From Agarivorans sp. Toyoura001 (GTDB taxonomy: Bacteria; Pseudomonadota; Gammaproteobacteria; Enterobacterales; Celerinatantimonadaceae): a DNA stretch of 64,000 nucleotides. Numbering within the stretch: position 1 is the stretch's first letter; the number at the start of each line of letters is the position of its first letter. Below the pieces are notes generated by a model. That model was given only the letters and a program-made list of their open reading frames with translations. It did not search any database and was not told the DNA's origin. Below are positions 28,373-36,973 of this stretch, in pieces. Both the position numbers and the translations under genes were made by a program. The DNA is taken from positions 62,001 to 126,000 of the forward strand of contig NZ_BJEQ01000010.1 in NCBI RefSeq assembly GCF_005405585.1. The letters are read 5' to 3'.

Positions 28373-28617
28373 GTGGGAGTAAGCACACAGGGTGGTGGGA
28401 TTGAACTGGTCATAATGTTTTTTTGACCGTTCTACCAATAGCTATAACAGCATTCATTTTGGCTAAAGAGAAAGGAAGAAATGTCGTTCTTTGGACGATT
28501 CTAGAGTGTATACCGTTTCTAAATATGTGGATGCTTGCATTTTTTGTAGGTGCAACTAACTTAAAGCAAGAAAACAAGCTAGATAAGATTCTTGATAAGT
28601 TAGGAGCGAAAGAATAG
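28373..28617 (+). pseudogene. small membrane protein gene with a frameshift at a T run
   Basis: A GTG at 28373 with AGGAGA upstream opens a frame of 17 codons (VGVSTQGGGIELVIMFF) that stops in the run of seven Ts at 28418-28424. The next frame continues without a break for 64 codons (LTVLPIAITAFILAKEKGRN...), with two hydrophobic segments and a charged tail. One extra T would fuse them into a single membrane protein of about 81 residues. Either the gene is broken, the run is miscounted, or slippage joins the frames. Function unknown. Confidence 0.6.
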
Positions 28618-28659
28618 CGGTTGCTATTACCTGTTATTTCTGACGTATCAGCATTCTAT

Positions 28660-28686
28660 AAAGCCCACTTCAGCGGGCTTTTTTGC
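28660..28686 (+). terminator. terminator after the small membrane gene
   Basis: AAGCCC and GGGCTT pair around an ACTTCAGC loop and are followed by TTTT. It stands between this gene and the convergent crbR. Confidence 0.75.
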
Positions 28687-28697
28687 AACAAATTTTC

Positions 28698-29357
28698 CTA
28701 AATTTCGTTATCTTCCGGACTTGGCTCTAGCTCCAATTGCTGCAAAGCAATTACTGCTTGGGTACGATTCTTAACGTTAAGTTTGCGGAAAATAGCCGTA
28801 ACGTGCGCCTTAATAGTTGCTTCAGACACACTGAGTTCGTAAGCAATTTGTTTGTTTAGCAAACCTTCGTTCAGCATGACTAATACTTTGTATTGCTGCG
28901 GTGTGAGGCTGGCTAAGCGCTCAGCGAGAGGGTCTTCTTCTACTTGGCTGGTAAAATCTATACCGGCAGGAAACCAATCGTCGCCTTCCATAATGTGTTG
29001 AATAGCGGCAACTAGTTGCTGCAATGGCGTTGATTTAGGAATAAACCCTGTCGCGCCCAATTGCTTGGCTTTTTGTACTACGCTGGTTTCTTCACTGGCC
29101 GAAATCACCACAATAGGTAGTTCGGGGTATTGGCCATGTAAATGGGTAAACGCCGAGAAACCATTGGCACCAGGCATTTTTAAATCGAGTAGCAATAAGT
29201 CGGGGTCACGCTCTAGGTCTAAGAGCTTGAGTAGGTCGTTAACATTCTCAGCTTCTAGTAACTGAGCATCGGGAACTGCAGTTTGCACTGCTTGCTGAAG
29301 AGCACTACGAAACAAGGGGTGGTCATCAGCGATAATGATCTTGTAAGTATCTTCCAT
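28698..29357 (-). CDS. crbR: LuxR-type response regulator (CrbR-like)
   Basis: A 219-residue two-component regulator. The receiver domain (YKIIIADDHPLFRSAL, phosphorylated Asp in LLLLDLKMPG, conserved Lys in FIPKSTP) is followed by a NarL/LuxR helix-turn-helix (LTPQQYKVLVMLNEGLLNKQIAYELSVSEATIKAHVTAIF by position). Nearness to the CrbS-like kinase and to acs identifies it as the probable CrbR partner that switches on acetate scavenging. The ATG at 29357 (MEDTYKI) is taken as the start; the longer frame to 29396 has an atypical N-terminus. Confidence 0.87.
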   Translation of the reverse strand: MEDTYKIIIADDHPLFRSALQQAVQTAVPDAQLLEAENVNDLLKLLDLERDPDLLLLDLKMPGANGFSAFTHLHGQYPELPIVVISASEETSVVQKAKQLGATGFIPKSTPLQQLVAAIQHIMEGDDWFPAGIDFTSQVEEDPLAERLASLTPQQYKVLVMLNEGLLNKQIAYELSVSEATIKAHVTAIFRKLNVKNRTQAVIALQQLELEPSPEDNEI

Positions 29358-29424
29358 AGCGAGGGTTTTCTGCCTTTTTTTTGACCATAGCACCAAGCCC
29401 TCACGGATTCAATTTGCTTACTAA

Positions 29425-30033
29425 TTAACTGTGAAGGCCGAGCAAAGTTCCCATGCCAAGCAGGGTTGATCCGCTAAAGCGATTTACCCATTGTTGATAG
29501 CGTTGCAGCTTAACTTGTACTCGATGATGCGAAAGAATTCGCACGATTACGTACCAAAGCAGGGCGGTTTCGAGCAGCAAGGCTGCACCCAAAATCAGCT
29601 TTTCGCTAAGCAAAGTATCGCTGCCAATAAACTGGCTAAATACGCTAACCACAAACACTAAAATTTTAGGATTGAGTAAGTTACAAGCAACGCCACTAAG
29701 CACCACTTTTTTAGCTCGTTTGGGTTGTGGCTCTCCGGCCAGTTCAATTAGTTCTGAGCGACTAAATAAGGTTTTTAAACCAAGAAATACTAAAAAGCCA
29801 GCGCCGCTCCAACGCAAAACTTCGAACAGCAAGGGCGATTGTTTGATAAGGATAGACAGCCCACCAATAGCGAGGCTGATATGAATGCTAAAGCCTAGCA
29901 ATACACCCATTACACATAGTGCGGCTTGGCGTTTACCGCTACTGGCATTGCGCAATACCATCACCATATCTGGGCCAGGGCTTAACATGCCAAGAAGATT
30001 AATTAATAAAAGAGCACTGAGGGCTTCTAACAC
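29425..30033 (-). CDS. LysE/RhtB-family amino-acid exporter
   Basis: A 202-residue inner-membrane protein with about six helices. The family signature is LLSPGPDMVMVLRNASSGKR-like (read here as GMLSPGPDMVMVLRN) near the N-terminus, with GVACNLLNPKILVFV in the middle. The family exports amino acids or homoserine lactones. A GTG at 30033 with AGGGA upstream gives the usual family N-terminus (LEALSALLLINLLG); the ATG at 30084 would add 17 unusual residues. Confidence 0.87.
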   Translation of the reverse strand: MLEALSALLLINLLGMLSPGPDMVMVLRNASSGKRQAALCVMGVLLGFSIHISLAIGGLSILIKQSPLLFEVLRWSGAGFLVFLGLKTLFSRSELIELAGEPQPKRAKKVVLSGVACNLLNPKILVFVVSVFSQFIGSDTLLSEKLILGAALLLETALLWYVIVRILSHHRVQVKLQRYQQWVNRFSGSTLLGMGTLLGLHS

Positions 30034-30318
30034 GGGTCGTCCCTGAAACTGGAAGTCGAAAACTGGCGCTAGTGTAAGAAGCAATGCTGACTAGATAAAT
30101 GGAATTATCGTTATTTGAAGTATTCCAAAGTGGAATTTTGCTTATCTGAAAGAGTTATTGTAGAAAATGTGAGCTGAGTTTTTGTAGCGCTGCTTAAATT
30201 GATATGGGTTAATTTGTTTTTGAGTAGGCAGTGATAATTTTTGGCTAGTAGGTAAACTACGCCATGCAGTTATTGCTAAGGCAATCGATGTTTAGCTAAA
30301 CAAAGTTAAGGGAAGAGC

Positions 30319-30810
30319 GTGCAAACAGCTGATGTATCAATTAACAAATATTTACTCTGGTTTTCGCTGGTGTATTTCGCCAGCTCCTTAGTATTTGGCA
30401 TGGTGGTGTCTTACTTAGATTTAGAAACCAATAGCTTTTTAGGCCTTATTATTTTGATGCTGTCGGCTTTAATAACTGTTCAGCTGTTTGTAAACGATCA
30501 TCGCCGGGTACTTACTCGGCGTGAACTGCGGTATTTAAGTTTTTGGTCTTGGTTAGCGTCGGTGCTTATTTCTGTGATCGAGTTGCTGGCGGTGTTTGCT
30601 TATTCTTTTTACGAGATTTACGGCATGATTGCTTGGTTAGATGTGCAAGCAGAACTGTCGGCTTTATTATTTGAACTGTCTATCGACTTACATGCTCTTT
30701 ATGCGATTATTGCAGTGGTATTGTTAGTATTTTGGGGCTTAACACGTTTAGCTTATGGCTTTGCTAATAAAGCATTTACTAAGCAATTAGCCAGAACAAA
30801 TCCACTTTAG
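30319..30810 (+). CDS. ABZJ_00895-like small membrane protein
   Basis: A 163-residue protein with four hydrophobic segments (LLWFSLVYFASSLVFGMVVS near the start). The opening and layout recall the uncharacterised ABZJ_00895 family; that match is from memory and moderate. It starts at GTG after a GGAAGAG ribosome site. No neighbour hints at a role. Confidence 0.6.
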   Translation: MQTADVSINKYLLWFSLVYFASSLVFGMVVSYLDLETNSFLGLIILMLSALITVQLFVNDHRRVLTRRELRYLSFWSWLASVLISVIELLAVFAYSFYEIYGMIAWLDVQAELSALLFELSIDLHALYAIIAVVLLVFWGLTRLAYGFANKAFTKQLARTNPL

Positions 30811-30824
30811 GCTTCAATTTTGGT

Positions 30825-31217
30825 TTAACTTGGGTAGGGGCAATGTCTACAGCCATTGCCGCAGCATGTGCCGCGCTTAAGGTGATACCAGGCACTAAGC
30901 ACCATAAAACCATTCTCTGTTGTGTAATCTAGATGCTCTTGAAGTTTGCTTGATGCCTCGCCTATAGGGCGATAGCGCGCTGCTTGTTCTAACATTTCGG
31001 CATGTGGTGTACTGGCAATTAACCGTTCTAGTTTAACCGCCAGTTTTTTAGATAAACAGCCTTGGCAGAAACAAGCATCGCCGGTTAAACCCAGCGTAAC
31101 CGGCAATATTGTGGGCATTTTCATACACCAGCATTGTGCATTTGCGGTGCAGGCGAGTGATTCCCCGCAGCCCGGGCAGATAGGCGAAGAAGGTGTAGTT
31201 GATTCAGGTTTATTCAT
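30825..31217 (-). CDS. Cys-rich protein: CWC domain fused to DUF5522
   Basis: A 130-residue cytosolic protein with two Cys-rich parts. The N-terminal part (CPGCGESLACTANAQCWC, then CFCQGCLSKKL) matches the Cys-rich CWC family. The C-terminal part (DYTTENGFMVLSAWYHLKRG, then CCGNGCRHCPY) matches DUF5522. Both families are usually short separate proteins, so this appears to be a fusion. The arrangement of cysteines suggests metal binding. Function unknown. Confidence 0.8.
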   Translation of the reverse strand: MNKPESTTPSSPICPGCGESLACTANAQCWCMKMPTILPVTLGLTGDACFCQGCLSKKLAVKLERLIASTPHAEMLEQAARYRPIGEASSKLQEHLDYTTENGFMVLSAWYHLKRGTCCGNGCRHCPYPS

Positions 31218-31289
31218 GGTGGCCTAATTAGGCGATACTTGATATTCGCCAGCATAAACAATTTAGCTACTTCCGCCTATGTTTCCCTG

Positions 31290-32261
31290 TTAAACCTCAC
31301 CCTCTATTTTTCGCTGGTTTACCAAGAACTGCACCGTTTGTTCTATTACCTGTGGGTCTTTAAGGATCTTAAAATGGCCTAAACCTTGGGTCTGGTAGTG
31401 GTTAGCGGCTGTCCAGCGCTGCTCAATTTGCTTAAACTGATGTTGAGCTACTTCTTGGTCTTGATCATCACTGATCAACAAACCTTTGGTGGTTTGCGGC
31501 ACCAAACGCTCTACGGTAAATAACTGCCAAGGATCGTCGCCCGCCAACAAGTGCTGCATTTTTTCGCCCACTTGTTGTTGAAACGAGGTTTTAAGCCCAC
31601 GACTTAAGTTAAGTAGCTTGGCGTAGGTATTAAACATTTCTTGAACGTTTAAGTGTGGCGCTAACATCACAATATTGTTGGTGGTAAACCCTCGCTGCTG
31701 AGCGGTGGTAGTAGCCATCGCCCCAAAGGAGTGAGCTAATACGCAGTGCACTGGGGCATATTGCTGAGCAATCGCGCTGAGGCTGTCGCTAAAATTAAGC
31801 AAGTGGCTATGTTTGTCTGTATGCATGCCATGACCAGGGGCGTCAAATGCTGCGACTTGGTATCCAGCCTCCACCAATGGTTTTACGAAATGACGAAATT
31901 GAATCCCACTGCCACTCCAACCGTGTAAACACACCACCAAAGGCCCACTTCCCCAAAGATGTAGATCCACTTTATGTTGGTTTACGTTAATAGAGTGCAC
32001 TTGCTCGGCGCTTTGCCAAAACTGCTGAGCCTTAGGGCTAGGTTTACGTTTAAACACTCTAAACCACAAATTGGCGAGTTGGGCTCCCGCCCAACGTTGG
32101 TGGCAATACCCCGCCAAGTTGAATAACAAACCTGCTGCTTGGTAACTCAGCGGTACCACACGTTTGTGGCGCTTACCTGCAAGGGCATGATTAATATCGG
32201 TACTTGCTTTTGTTGTTTCGCTATTAATCGATGTTGGTTCTTGAGAGATGGGCTGATTCAT
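31290..32261 (-). CDS. alpha/beta-hydrolase fold protein
   Basis: A 323-residue hydrolase. The oxyanion segment is LVVCLHGWSGSGIQF, the nucleophile elbow is LAHSFGAMA (Ser in AHSFG), and a late His occurs in GLGHFKILKDP. The ATG at 32261 has GGAG at good spacing, whereas the longer frame reaches into the divergent regulator's promoter. The substrate is unknown; esterase or lipase activity is plausible. It is divergent from a GlxA-type regulator that probably controls it. Confidence 0.82.
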   Translation of the reverse strand: MNQPISQEPTSINSETTKASTDINHALAGKRHKRVVPLSYQAAGLLFNLAGYCHQRWAGAQLANLWFRVFKRKPSPKAQQFWQSAEQVHSINVNQHKVDLHLWGSGPLVVCLHGWSGSGIQFRHFVKPLVEAGYQVAAFDAPGHGMHTDKHSHLLNFSDSLSAIAQQYAPVHCVLAHSFGAMATTTAQQRGFTTNNIVMLAPHLNVQEMFNTYAKLLNLSRGLKTSFQQQVGEKMQHLLAGDDPWQLFTVERLVPQTTKGLLISDDQDQEVAQHQFKQIEQRWTAANHYQTQGLGHFKILKDPQVIEQTVQFLVNQRKIEGEV

Positions 32262-32357
32262 TTTATGGCTCCATGCGACTGAGTGGCTAGTATGCCGATT
32301 GCTAGAACACAAAATAAGTGTCATATTTGCCAATCTAATGGTGAAATTGGACATAAG

Positions 32358-33374
32358 ATGAAAGCGGCAATTTTATTAATGGATAACTGTTTTGGTACAG
32401 GTATTAACGGTATTTTAGATGCCCTAATTGCCGCCAACTACAGCTTAATTAAGTCTGGTGCGCAGCCTTTATTTGAATGGGAGTTGGTGTCTTTAGACGG
32501 TAATAGTGTGCAACCCACCAATGGTTTACGCATTGATGCCGATTGTGATTTAGCCAGTTTTGTCGCGCGTGGCGACAAACCCGATATTTGGATTATTCCT
32601 GGTATTTATCAGTCGGCCAGTAACTTTGGTAAAGTGCAGGCGGCAATGCAAAAAAGTGAAGTAATGGTACCGGTACTGCAACAACACATGGCCGAGGACA
32701 AGATGATTGTGTGCATGTGCACCGGAGCGTTTTTACTGGCCCAAGCGAATTTACTGGGAAAGAACCCAGCACTAATGCATTGGCGTAACGAACATCATTT
32801 TCGTCAAGCTTTCCCTACGCTCACCATTGATAGTCAAAACACCATTGCTGAGTATCACAATTTGTTGTGCTCAATTGGCGGCAGCATGGCTTATGAGTAC
32901 CTAGTGTTGCGTTTAATTGGCCGTTTTGCGGGACATCAAACGGCAATTAACACTGCTAAGTTATTGATGATGGACTTAAACGCGCCGCCTGCAGCGCCTT
33001 ATCGGGCGACTCACTTCAAACCTGAACACCAAGATGCGTTAGTGCAACAGGCGCAATTGTATTTGCAACGCAATAGTAGCGAAGAACTGAACATGGTGGG
33101 TTTAGCCGAGGAACTGAATATTAGTGATCGCCAGCTAAAGCGCCGTTTTGCCGCTGCCTTAGCTTGTTCACCACTACAGTACTTGCAACAGGTGAGGGTG
33201 AATCAAGCCTGTAATTTGTTAGAGGCAACTCAGCTGCCGAGTAGCAAAATTGTACTAGAAGTGGGCTACAAAGACGAAAGTAGCTTCCGCCGATTATTTA
33301 AAAAGCAGATGGCAATGACCATGGAAACCTATCGCCAGCAATTTGGCATTATGGCTCACGGTATCTCAGCGTAA
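32358..33374 (+). CDS. GlxA-family transcriptional regulator (DJ-1/PfpI plus AraC domain)
   Basis: A 338-residue regulator. The N-terminal class I glutamine-amidotransferase-like domain (KAAILLMDNCFGTGINGILD to about 195) has the elbow MIVCMCTGAFLLAQANLL. The C-terminal AraC domain has two helix-turn-helices (VGLAEELNISDRQLKRRF and LEVGYKDESSFRRLFKKQ). The ATG at 32358 matches the family start. The 96-bp gap to the divergent hydrolase gene suggests shared regulation. Confidence 0.87.
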   Translation: MKAAILLMDNCFGTGINGILDALIAANYSLIKSGAQPLFEWELVSLDGNSVQPTNGLRIDADCDLASFVARGDKPDIWIIPGIYQSASNFGKVQAAMQKSEVMVPVLQQHMAEDKMIVCMCTGAFLLAQANLLGKNPALMHWRNEHHFRQAFPTLTIDSQNTIAEYHNLLCSIGGSMAYEYLVLRLIGRFAGHQTAINTAKLLMMDLNAPPAAPYRATHFKPEHQDALVQQAQLYLQRNSSEELNMVGLAEELNISDRQLKRRFAAALACSPLQYLQQVRVNQACNLLEATQLPSSKIVLEVGYKDESSFRRLFKKQMAMTMETYRQQFGIMAHGISA

Positions 33375-33432
33375 GAACTGTTGCTTTATTAGGCCTTCAA
33401 TTTGTTCAGGTGAGCGCTTACTTACATCTTGT

Positions 33433-34329
33433 TTAAGTCATTGCTTGGTGTATCTGCTGCCTAAACCAAGAGTGCGCTGGATCGTGATGATTACGGTGAT
33501 GCCAAATTAGCGAGTACTCAAAATTTTCTACAGTAAAAGGTAAATCAACGATTGCCAGTGGTCGCTGTTTTACTAACTGCTGGGCAATCTTTGCTGGCAA
33601 AGTAAGAATAAAACGCGTTTCGCTAAGTATTTGAACGGTCGCTGGATAAGACGATGCACGAAACTGTATTTGTCGCTGAAACCCTTGTTGCTGTAAGTAC
33701 CGGTCAATGTGGCTATTTTTATCTGCACCGGTGGTAATAATGGCATGGGGATAGCGACAATAATCAGCGACACTGGGCGTGTTAAGGGCTAAATAGGGAT
33801 GCTGTTGGTGCATTAAACACACTAAACGGTCGGTGCCTAAGGTAGTGGCATGTAACTCGGTACTGTCTTTAGGCGGTAGTGTCATGCCTAAATCTACTTC
33901 ACCGCTGTGCAGTAGCCGATTGGTGGTGTGATCCCAGTTGCACAATTCTATATTAAGCTGCGGCGCTTGCTCATAGATTAAGCCTAGCACCTTAGGTAGT
34001 AAGTGTTCACTAACGTAGTCGGAGGTGGCAATGGTAAAGGTGCGCTGGCAGAGGCTGGGCTCAAAGACCTGTTGATGTAACAGATTTTCTACTGAATCCA
34101 GCAGGGGAGCGACTTGGGCTTTTAGCGCTAAGCCTTTAGGTGTGGCTTGTAATTGGCCCTGCACACGTACTAACAACGGGTCGCCAAACACTTCGCGTAA
34201 TTTAGCTAAATGCTTGCTCATGGCTGATTGGCTTAAATGCATTTTTTCAGCTGCGCGAGTTACGCTTTGCTCTTGCAGCAGGTAATACAAAGCGCTGAGT
34301 AAATTTAGGTTTATCTTACCAAGTTGCAT
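33433..34329 (-). CDS. LysR-family transcriptional regulator
   Basis: A 298-residue regulator with an N-terminal winged helix (LNLLSALYYLLQEQSVTRAA, MHLSQSAMSKHLAKLREVFG) and a periplasmic-binding-like effector domain. It belongs to the NodD/LeuO-like subgroup by its LVRVQGQLQATPKG segment. It ends convergent with the GlxA-type gene. The target is unknown. Confidence 0.9.
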   Translation of the reverse strand: MQLGKINLNLLSALYYLLQEQSVTRAAEKMHLSQSAMSKHLAKLREVFGDPLLVRVQGQLQATPKGLALKAQVAPLLDSVENLLHQQVFEPSLCQRTFTIATSDYVSEHLLPKVLGLIYEQAPQLNIELCNWDHTTNRLLHSGEVDLGMTLPPKDSTELHATTLGTDRLVCLMHQQHPYLALNTPSVADYCRYPHAIITTGADKNSHIDRYLQQQGFQRQIQFRASSYPATVQILSETRFILTLPAKIAQQLVKQRPLAIVDLPFTVENFEYSLIWHHRNHHDPAHSWFRQQIHQAMT

Positions 34330-34643
34330 GGGGTGTTCCTGTTATGAAGTGTTTAGCTTACTCGGGCTGGTGTTTTGTGTATAGCGGCAAATAGTTTGAT
34401 TCACTATTTGTTGATATTATTGATTTTATTGTCAGCATGTTGTTTTGCTACAGCTCTTTGTTGAGCTATATCACTCTTTTATTTTGTAACAAGATGTTAA
34501 CGTTCACACAAACTTAGATTAGCTCTCGAAAACGTGATTACATAATTGCTGATCTGGAAAACATAATAAGTGGTGATGTGCCATCCAGTTAACATGTAAG
34601 CGCTTACATATGGATGTGGCAAATTTTTAAAAGTGAGATAGAG
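34330..34643 (+). other. 314-bp intergenic region upstream of the chemoreceptor gene
   Basis: No gene is supported. It contains the 16-bp LacI-type palindrome at 34594-34609 and otherwise AT-rich sequence that must hold promoters for the divergent LysR and chemoreceptor genes. Confidence 0.6.
34594..34609. promoter_or_regulatory. LacI/GalR-type operator palindrome
   Basis: ATGTAAGCGCTTACAT is a perfect 16-bp palindrome with the central CG typical of LacI-family operators (TGTAA..CG..TTACA pattern). It ends 34 bp before the chemoreceptor start codon, so a sugar-responsive repressor probably controls that gene. Confidence 0.65.
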
Positions 34644-36665
34644 ATGCTAATACACAAAAAGTTGTCAATTACTCAATTGATTCTCGCAACATTTTCGCTG
34701 CTATGTGTCGTATTGTTAGGTTTAGGCTTAGTGGCTTGGAAGCAAATGCAGCAAGCCGAAAATACCATGGGTGAAGTGATTACCCAAGCGTTCCCATTAA
34801 TGGAGCATACCAGCAATTTAGACCGAAGCTTAACCGCGGTTGAACGGGTACTGAATAATGCGATTCAAGAGCGCGATGAGCAACAAGTTAATCAACTCAT
34901 TGAGCAATATCGTCAGCGTGTGGCTGACTACAAGGTGGCTGAAGACGTGCTGGTTAACTGGTTAGCTGAAAACGGCGTAGAGAGCGAGAGCTTCACTTTA
35001 GTGCAAGAGCAAAATGAGCTGTTGTTTGAAGATAGCGAAAGCTTATTGGAACTGCACCAGGATGTTATTTCTAGCGGTACTTCTTTGTCAGAGCGCACCG
35101 CAACTTTCCAAGGTATTTCACTTCGTATTAACTTATTGTTAGGCCAACTGTTTGATGAAACCGATCCTAATATGACCAGAGTGTTATTGGATGCGGTAAG
35201 CACCGATTTATCGGCCATGCAATTGGCCACCATTAACGTATTAAATTCAACTAACCCGCGAGAAGTGGGTAAATTGATGACCAGCAACCGCGAAACTAAA
35301 ACTTACGTAGAAGAAGATTTTGGTGACTTGATTGTGGAAAAAGAGCTGTCAGGTGACTCTCAAGGCGAGCATGAGTTGGTAACGCAAGTTCCATGGTTAT
35401 TGAATGAAGTGACTGCCTTTGGTGGTTTGTTAGGGCAATACCAGCAGTATTTGATTAAGCAAAACCAGTTAATGAAGCTTAAAGGCTCAATTACAGAGCA
35501 ATTAGAGGCCGTTAATGCCAACCTTAGCCAGCTAATTACCGAGAGCCAAAGCGCCACAGAGAAGCAGATTGAAGGTGCGTCGGGCAGTATTTCTACCTTG
35601 ATTAGCAGCGGTGCAGTGGTCATTCCCTTAACGGTATTGTTTTGTTTAGCCATGGGATTAACTATTCAACAATTGATTAGGGCTCCATTGAAGCAATTGA
35701 TCGAAACCTTGAAGCACTTAGCGGCCGGCGATTTAAGCCAACGCTGCCAATACCAAAGTGGCAACGAGTTTGGCATGTTGAGTTCACAGCTTAACCAAGT
35801 GATTGAGCAACAGCGGGACACTGTGACCGGTTTGCGCAATAAGAGTGAGGCTCTAGGCCAAGCTTCTACGGTTAACCGCCAGCACGGCAACGATATGTTG
35901 AAGCAACTGGATGAACAACGCAGCCAGTGTATTACCGTGTCGGCCGCCATGACTGAAATGGAGCAGGCGATTCAAGATGTGGCTCGACGCGCCGAATCAG
36001 CCGCCCAAGGGATGCGAGAAATTAGTGATAGTACCCAAGATGGTGTGCGTTTAACTGAAGAAGCTTTAGAGAACAACCAAGCCTTAGCGGACAATATTGC
36101 GAGTTCGACCGATAGAGTTAAACACGTAAATGAAAGCAGCAACGCCATTTTTGGTATTTTAGAAGTGATTGAAGGGATTACTCAGCAAACTAACTTGTTA
36201 GCACTTAACGCAGCCATTGAAGCGGCTCGCGCCGGTGAACAAGGTCGTGGCTTTGCTGTGGTAGCAGATGAAGTTAGACAACTAGCGCAGCGCACCGCGT
36301 CGTCTACCACTGAGATTCAAACCATGATTGGTGGGTTACAGCAAGATACCTCACTGGCAGTGAAAGAGATTGAGCAGTGTAATCAGAGTATGGAGCTGAA
36401 TGCCAACAACGTGAACAGCATTAACCAGCAGATCCGTGACATTAACACTCACATTGAGCGACTGTCGCTGCTTAATGAAGAAATTAGTGTAGCCACTAAT
36501 CAGCAGCAAACAACCAGTGAAGATGTGTCGTGCAGTATGGAAACCATTTCTAGTGCGGCGCAGCAAAACTTAACCGTAGTTACTGAACTAAATCGCCTGA
36601 GTGATGATTTAGAATCGGTGGCTAAAGAACAAGTTGATTTGGTACAGGGCTTTAAGGTCGCTTAA
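34644..36665 (+). CDS. methyl-accepting chemotaxis protein
   Basis: A 673-residue transmembrane chemoreceptor. Helix 1 is [20 protein letters not shown], and a periplasmic helical ligand domain of about 300 residues follows. Helix 2 is near 325-350, then a HAMP domain ([20 protein letters not shown]), then the signalling domain with the conserved tip ([37 protein letters not shown]). No C-terminal CheR-binding pentapeptide is seen. The ATG at 34644 follows GAGATAGAG. A LacI-type operator in front suggests a carbohydrate signal. Confidence 0.92.
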   Translation: MLIHKKLSITQLILATFSLLCVVLLGLGLVAWKQMQQAENTMGEVITQAFPLMEHTSNLDRSLTAVERVLNNAIQERDEQQVNQLIEQYRQRVADYKVAEDVLVNWLAENGVESESFTLVQEQNELLFEDSESLLELHQDVISSGTSLSERTATFQGISLRINLLLGQLFDETDPNMTRVLLDAVSTDLSAMQLATINVLNSTNPREVGKLMTSNRETKTYVEEDFGDLIVEKELSGDSQGEHELVTQVPWLLNEVTAFGGLLGQYQQYLIKQNQLMKLKGSITEQLEAVNANLSQLITESQSATEKQIEGASGSISTLISSGAVVIPLTVLFCLAMGLTIQQLIRAPLKQLIETLKHLAAGDLSQRCQYQSGNEFGMLSSQLNQVIEQQRDTVTGLRNKSEALGQASTVNRQHGNDMLKQLDEQRSQCITVSAAMTEMEQAIQDVARRAESAAQGMREISDSTQDGVRLTEEALENNQALADNIASSTDRVKHVNESSNAIFGILEVIEGITQQTNLLALNAAIEAARAGEQGRGFAVVADEVRQLAQRTASSTTEIQTMIGGLQQDTSLAVKEIEQCNQSMELNANNVNSINQQIRDINTHIERLSLLNEEISVATNQQQTTSEDVSCSMETISSAAQQNLTVVTELNRLSDDLESVAKEQVDLVQGFKVA

Positions 36666-36680
36666 GTATCGACGGTACTA

Positions 36681-36712
36681 AAGAAAAAACCACCTTAGGG
36701 TGGTTTTTTCTT
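36681..36712. terminator. terminator of the chemoreceptor gene
   Basis: AAGAAAAAACCACC, a TTAGG loop and GTGGTTTTTTCTT form a symmetric hairpin with T runs 16 bp after the stop codon. Confidence 0.85.
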
Positions 36713-36943
36713 GGCCAATACTGGTTATAGTTCGCCTTATAAGGCCGCCAGTAGGTGAAACACTTACTGTATCTTTGCTAAGGCATTAGACCTTACTGAA
36801 AGCGAGAGCTGAACCACCACTATATTTAGCGCCACGCTAAAATTGTTAACTACGACTCCATTTTAGGGTTTAGTAATTAACAGGCTAATAGTGCTAGCGA
36901 ACGAAATTATTGAGTAGAGCCTTAAACCATAACAGCACTGAAT

Positions 36944-36969
36944 AAAAAGCCACCCTAAGGTGGCTTTTT
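36944..36969. terminator. terminator of dsbD
   Basis: AAAAAGCCACC and GGTGGCTTTTT pair around CTAA. It lies 5 bp beyond the dsbD stop codon on the minus strand. Confidence 0.85.
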
Positions 36970-36973
36970 ATAA

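Larger units (their letters stand above)
36666..36973 (+). other. 308-bp intergenic region between convergent genes
   Basis: The region is bounded by the chemoreceptor terminator (36681-36712) and the dsbD terminator (36944-36969). The stems of the two share the core CCACC and GGTGG. The 230 bp between them hold no supported gene. Confidence 0.6.
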
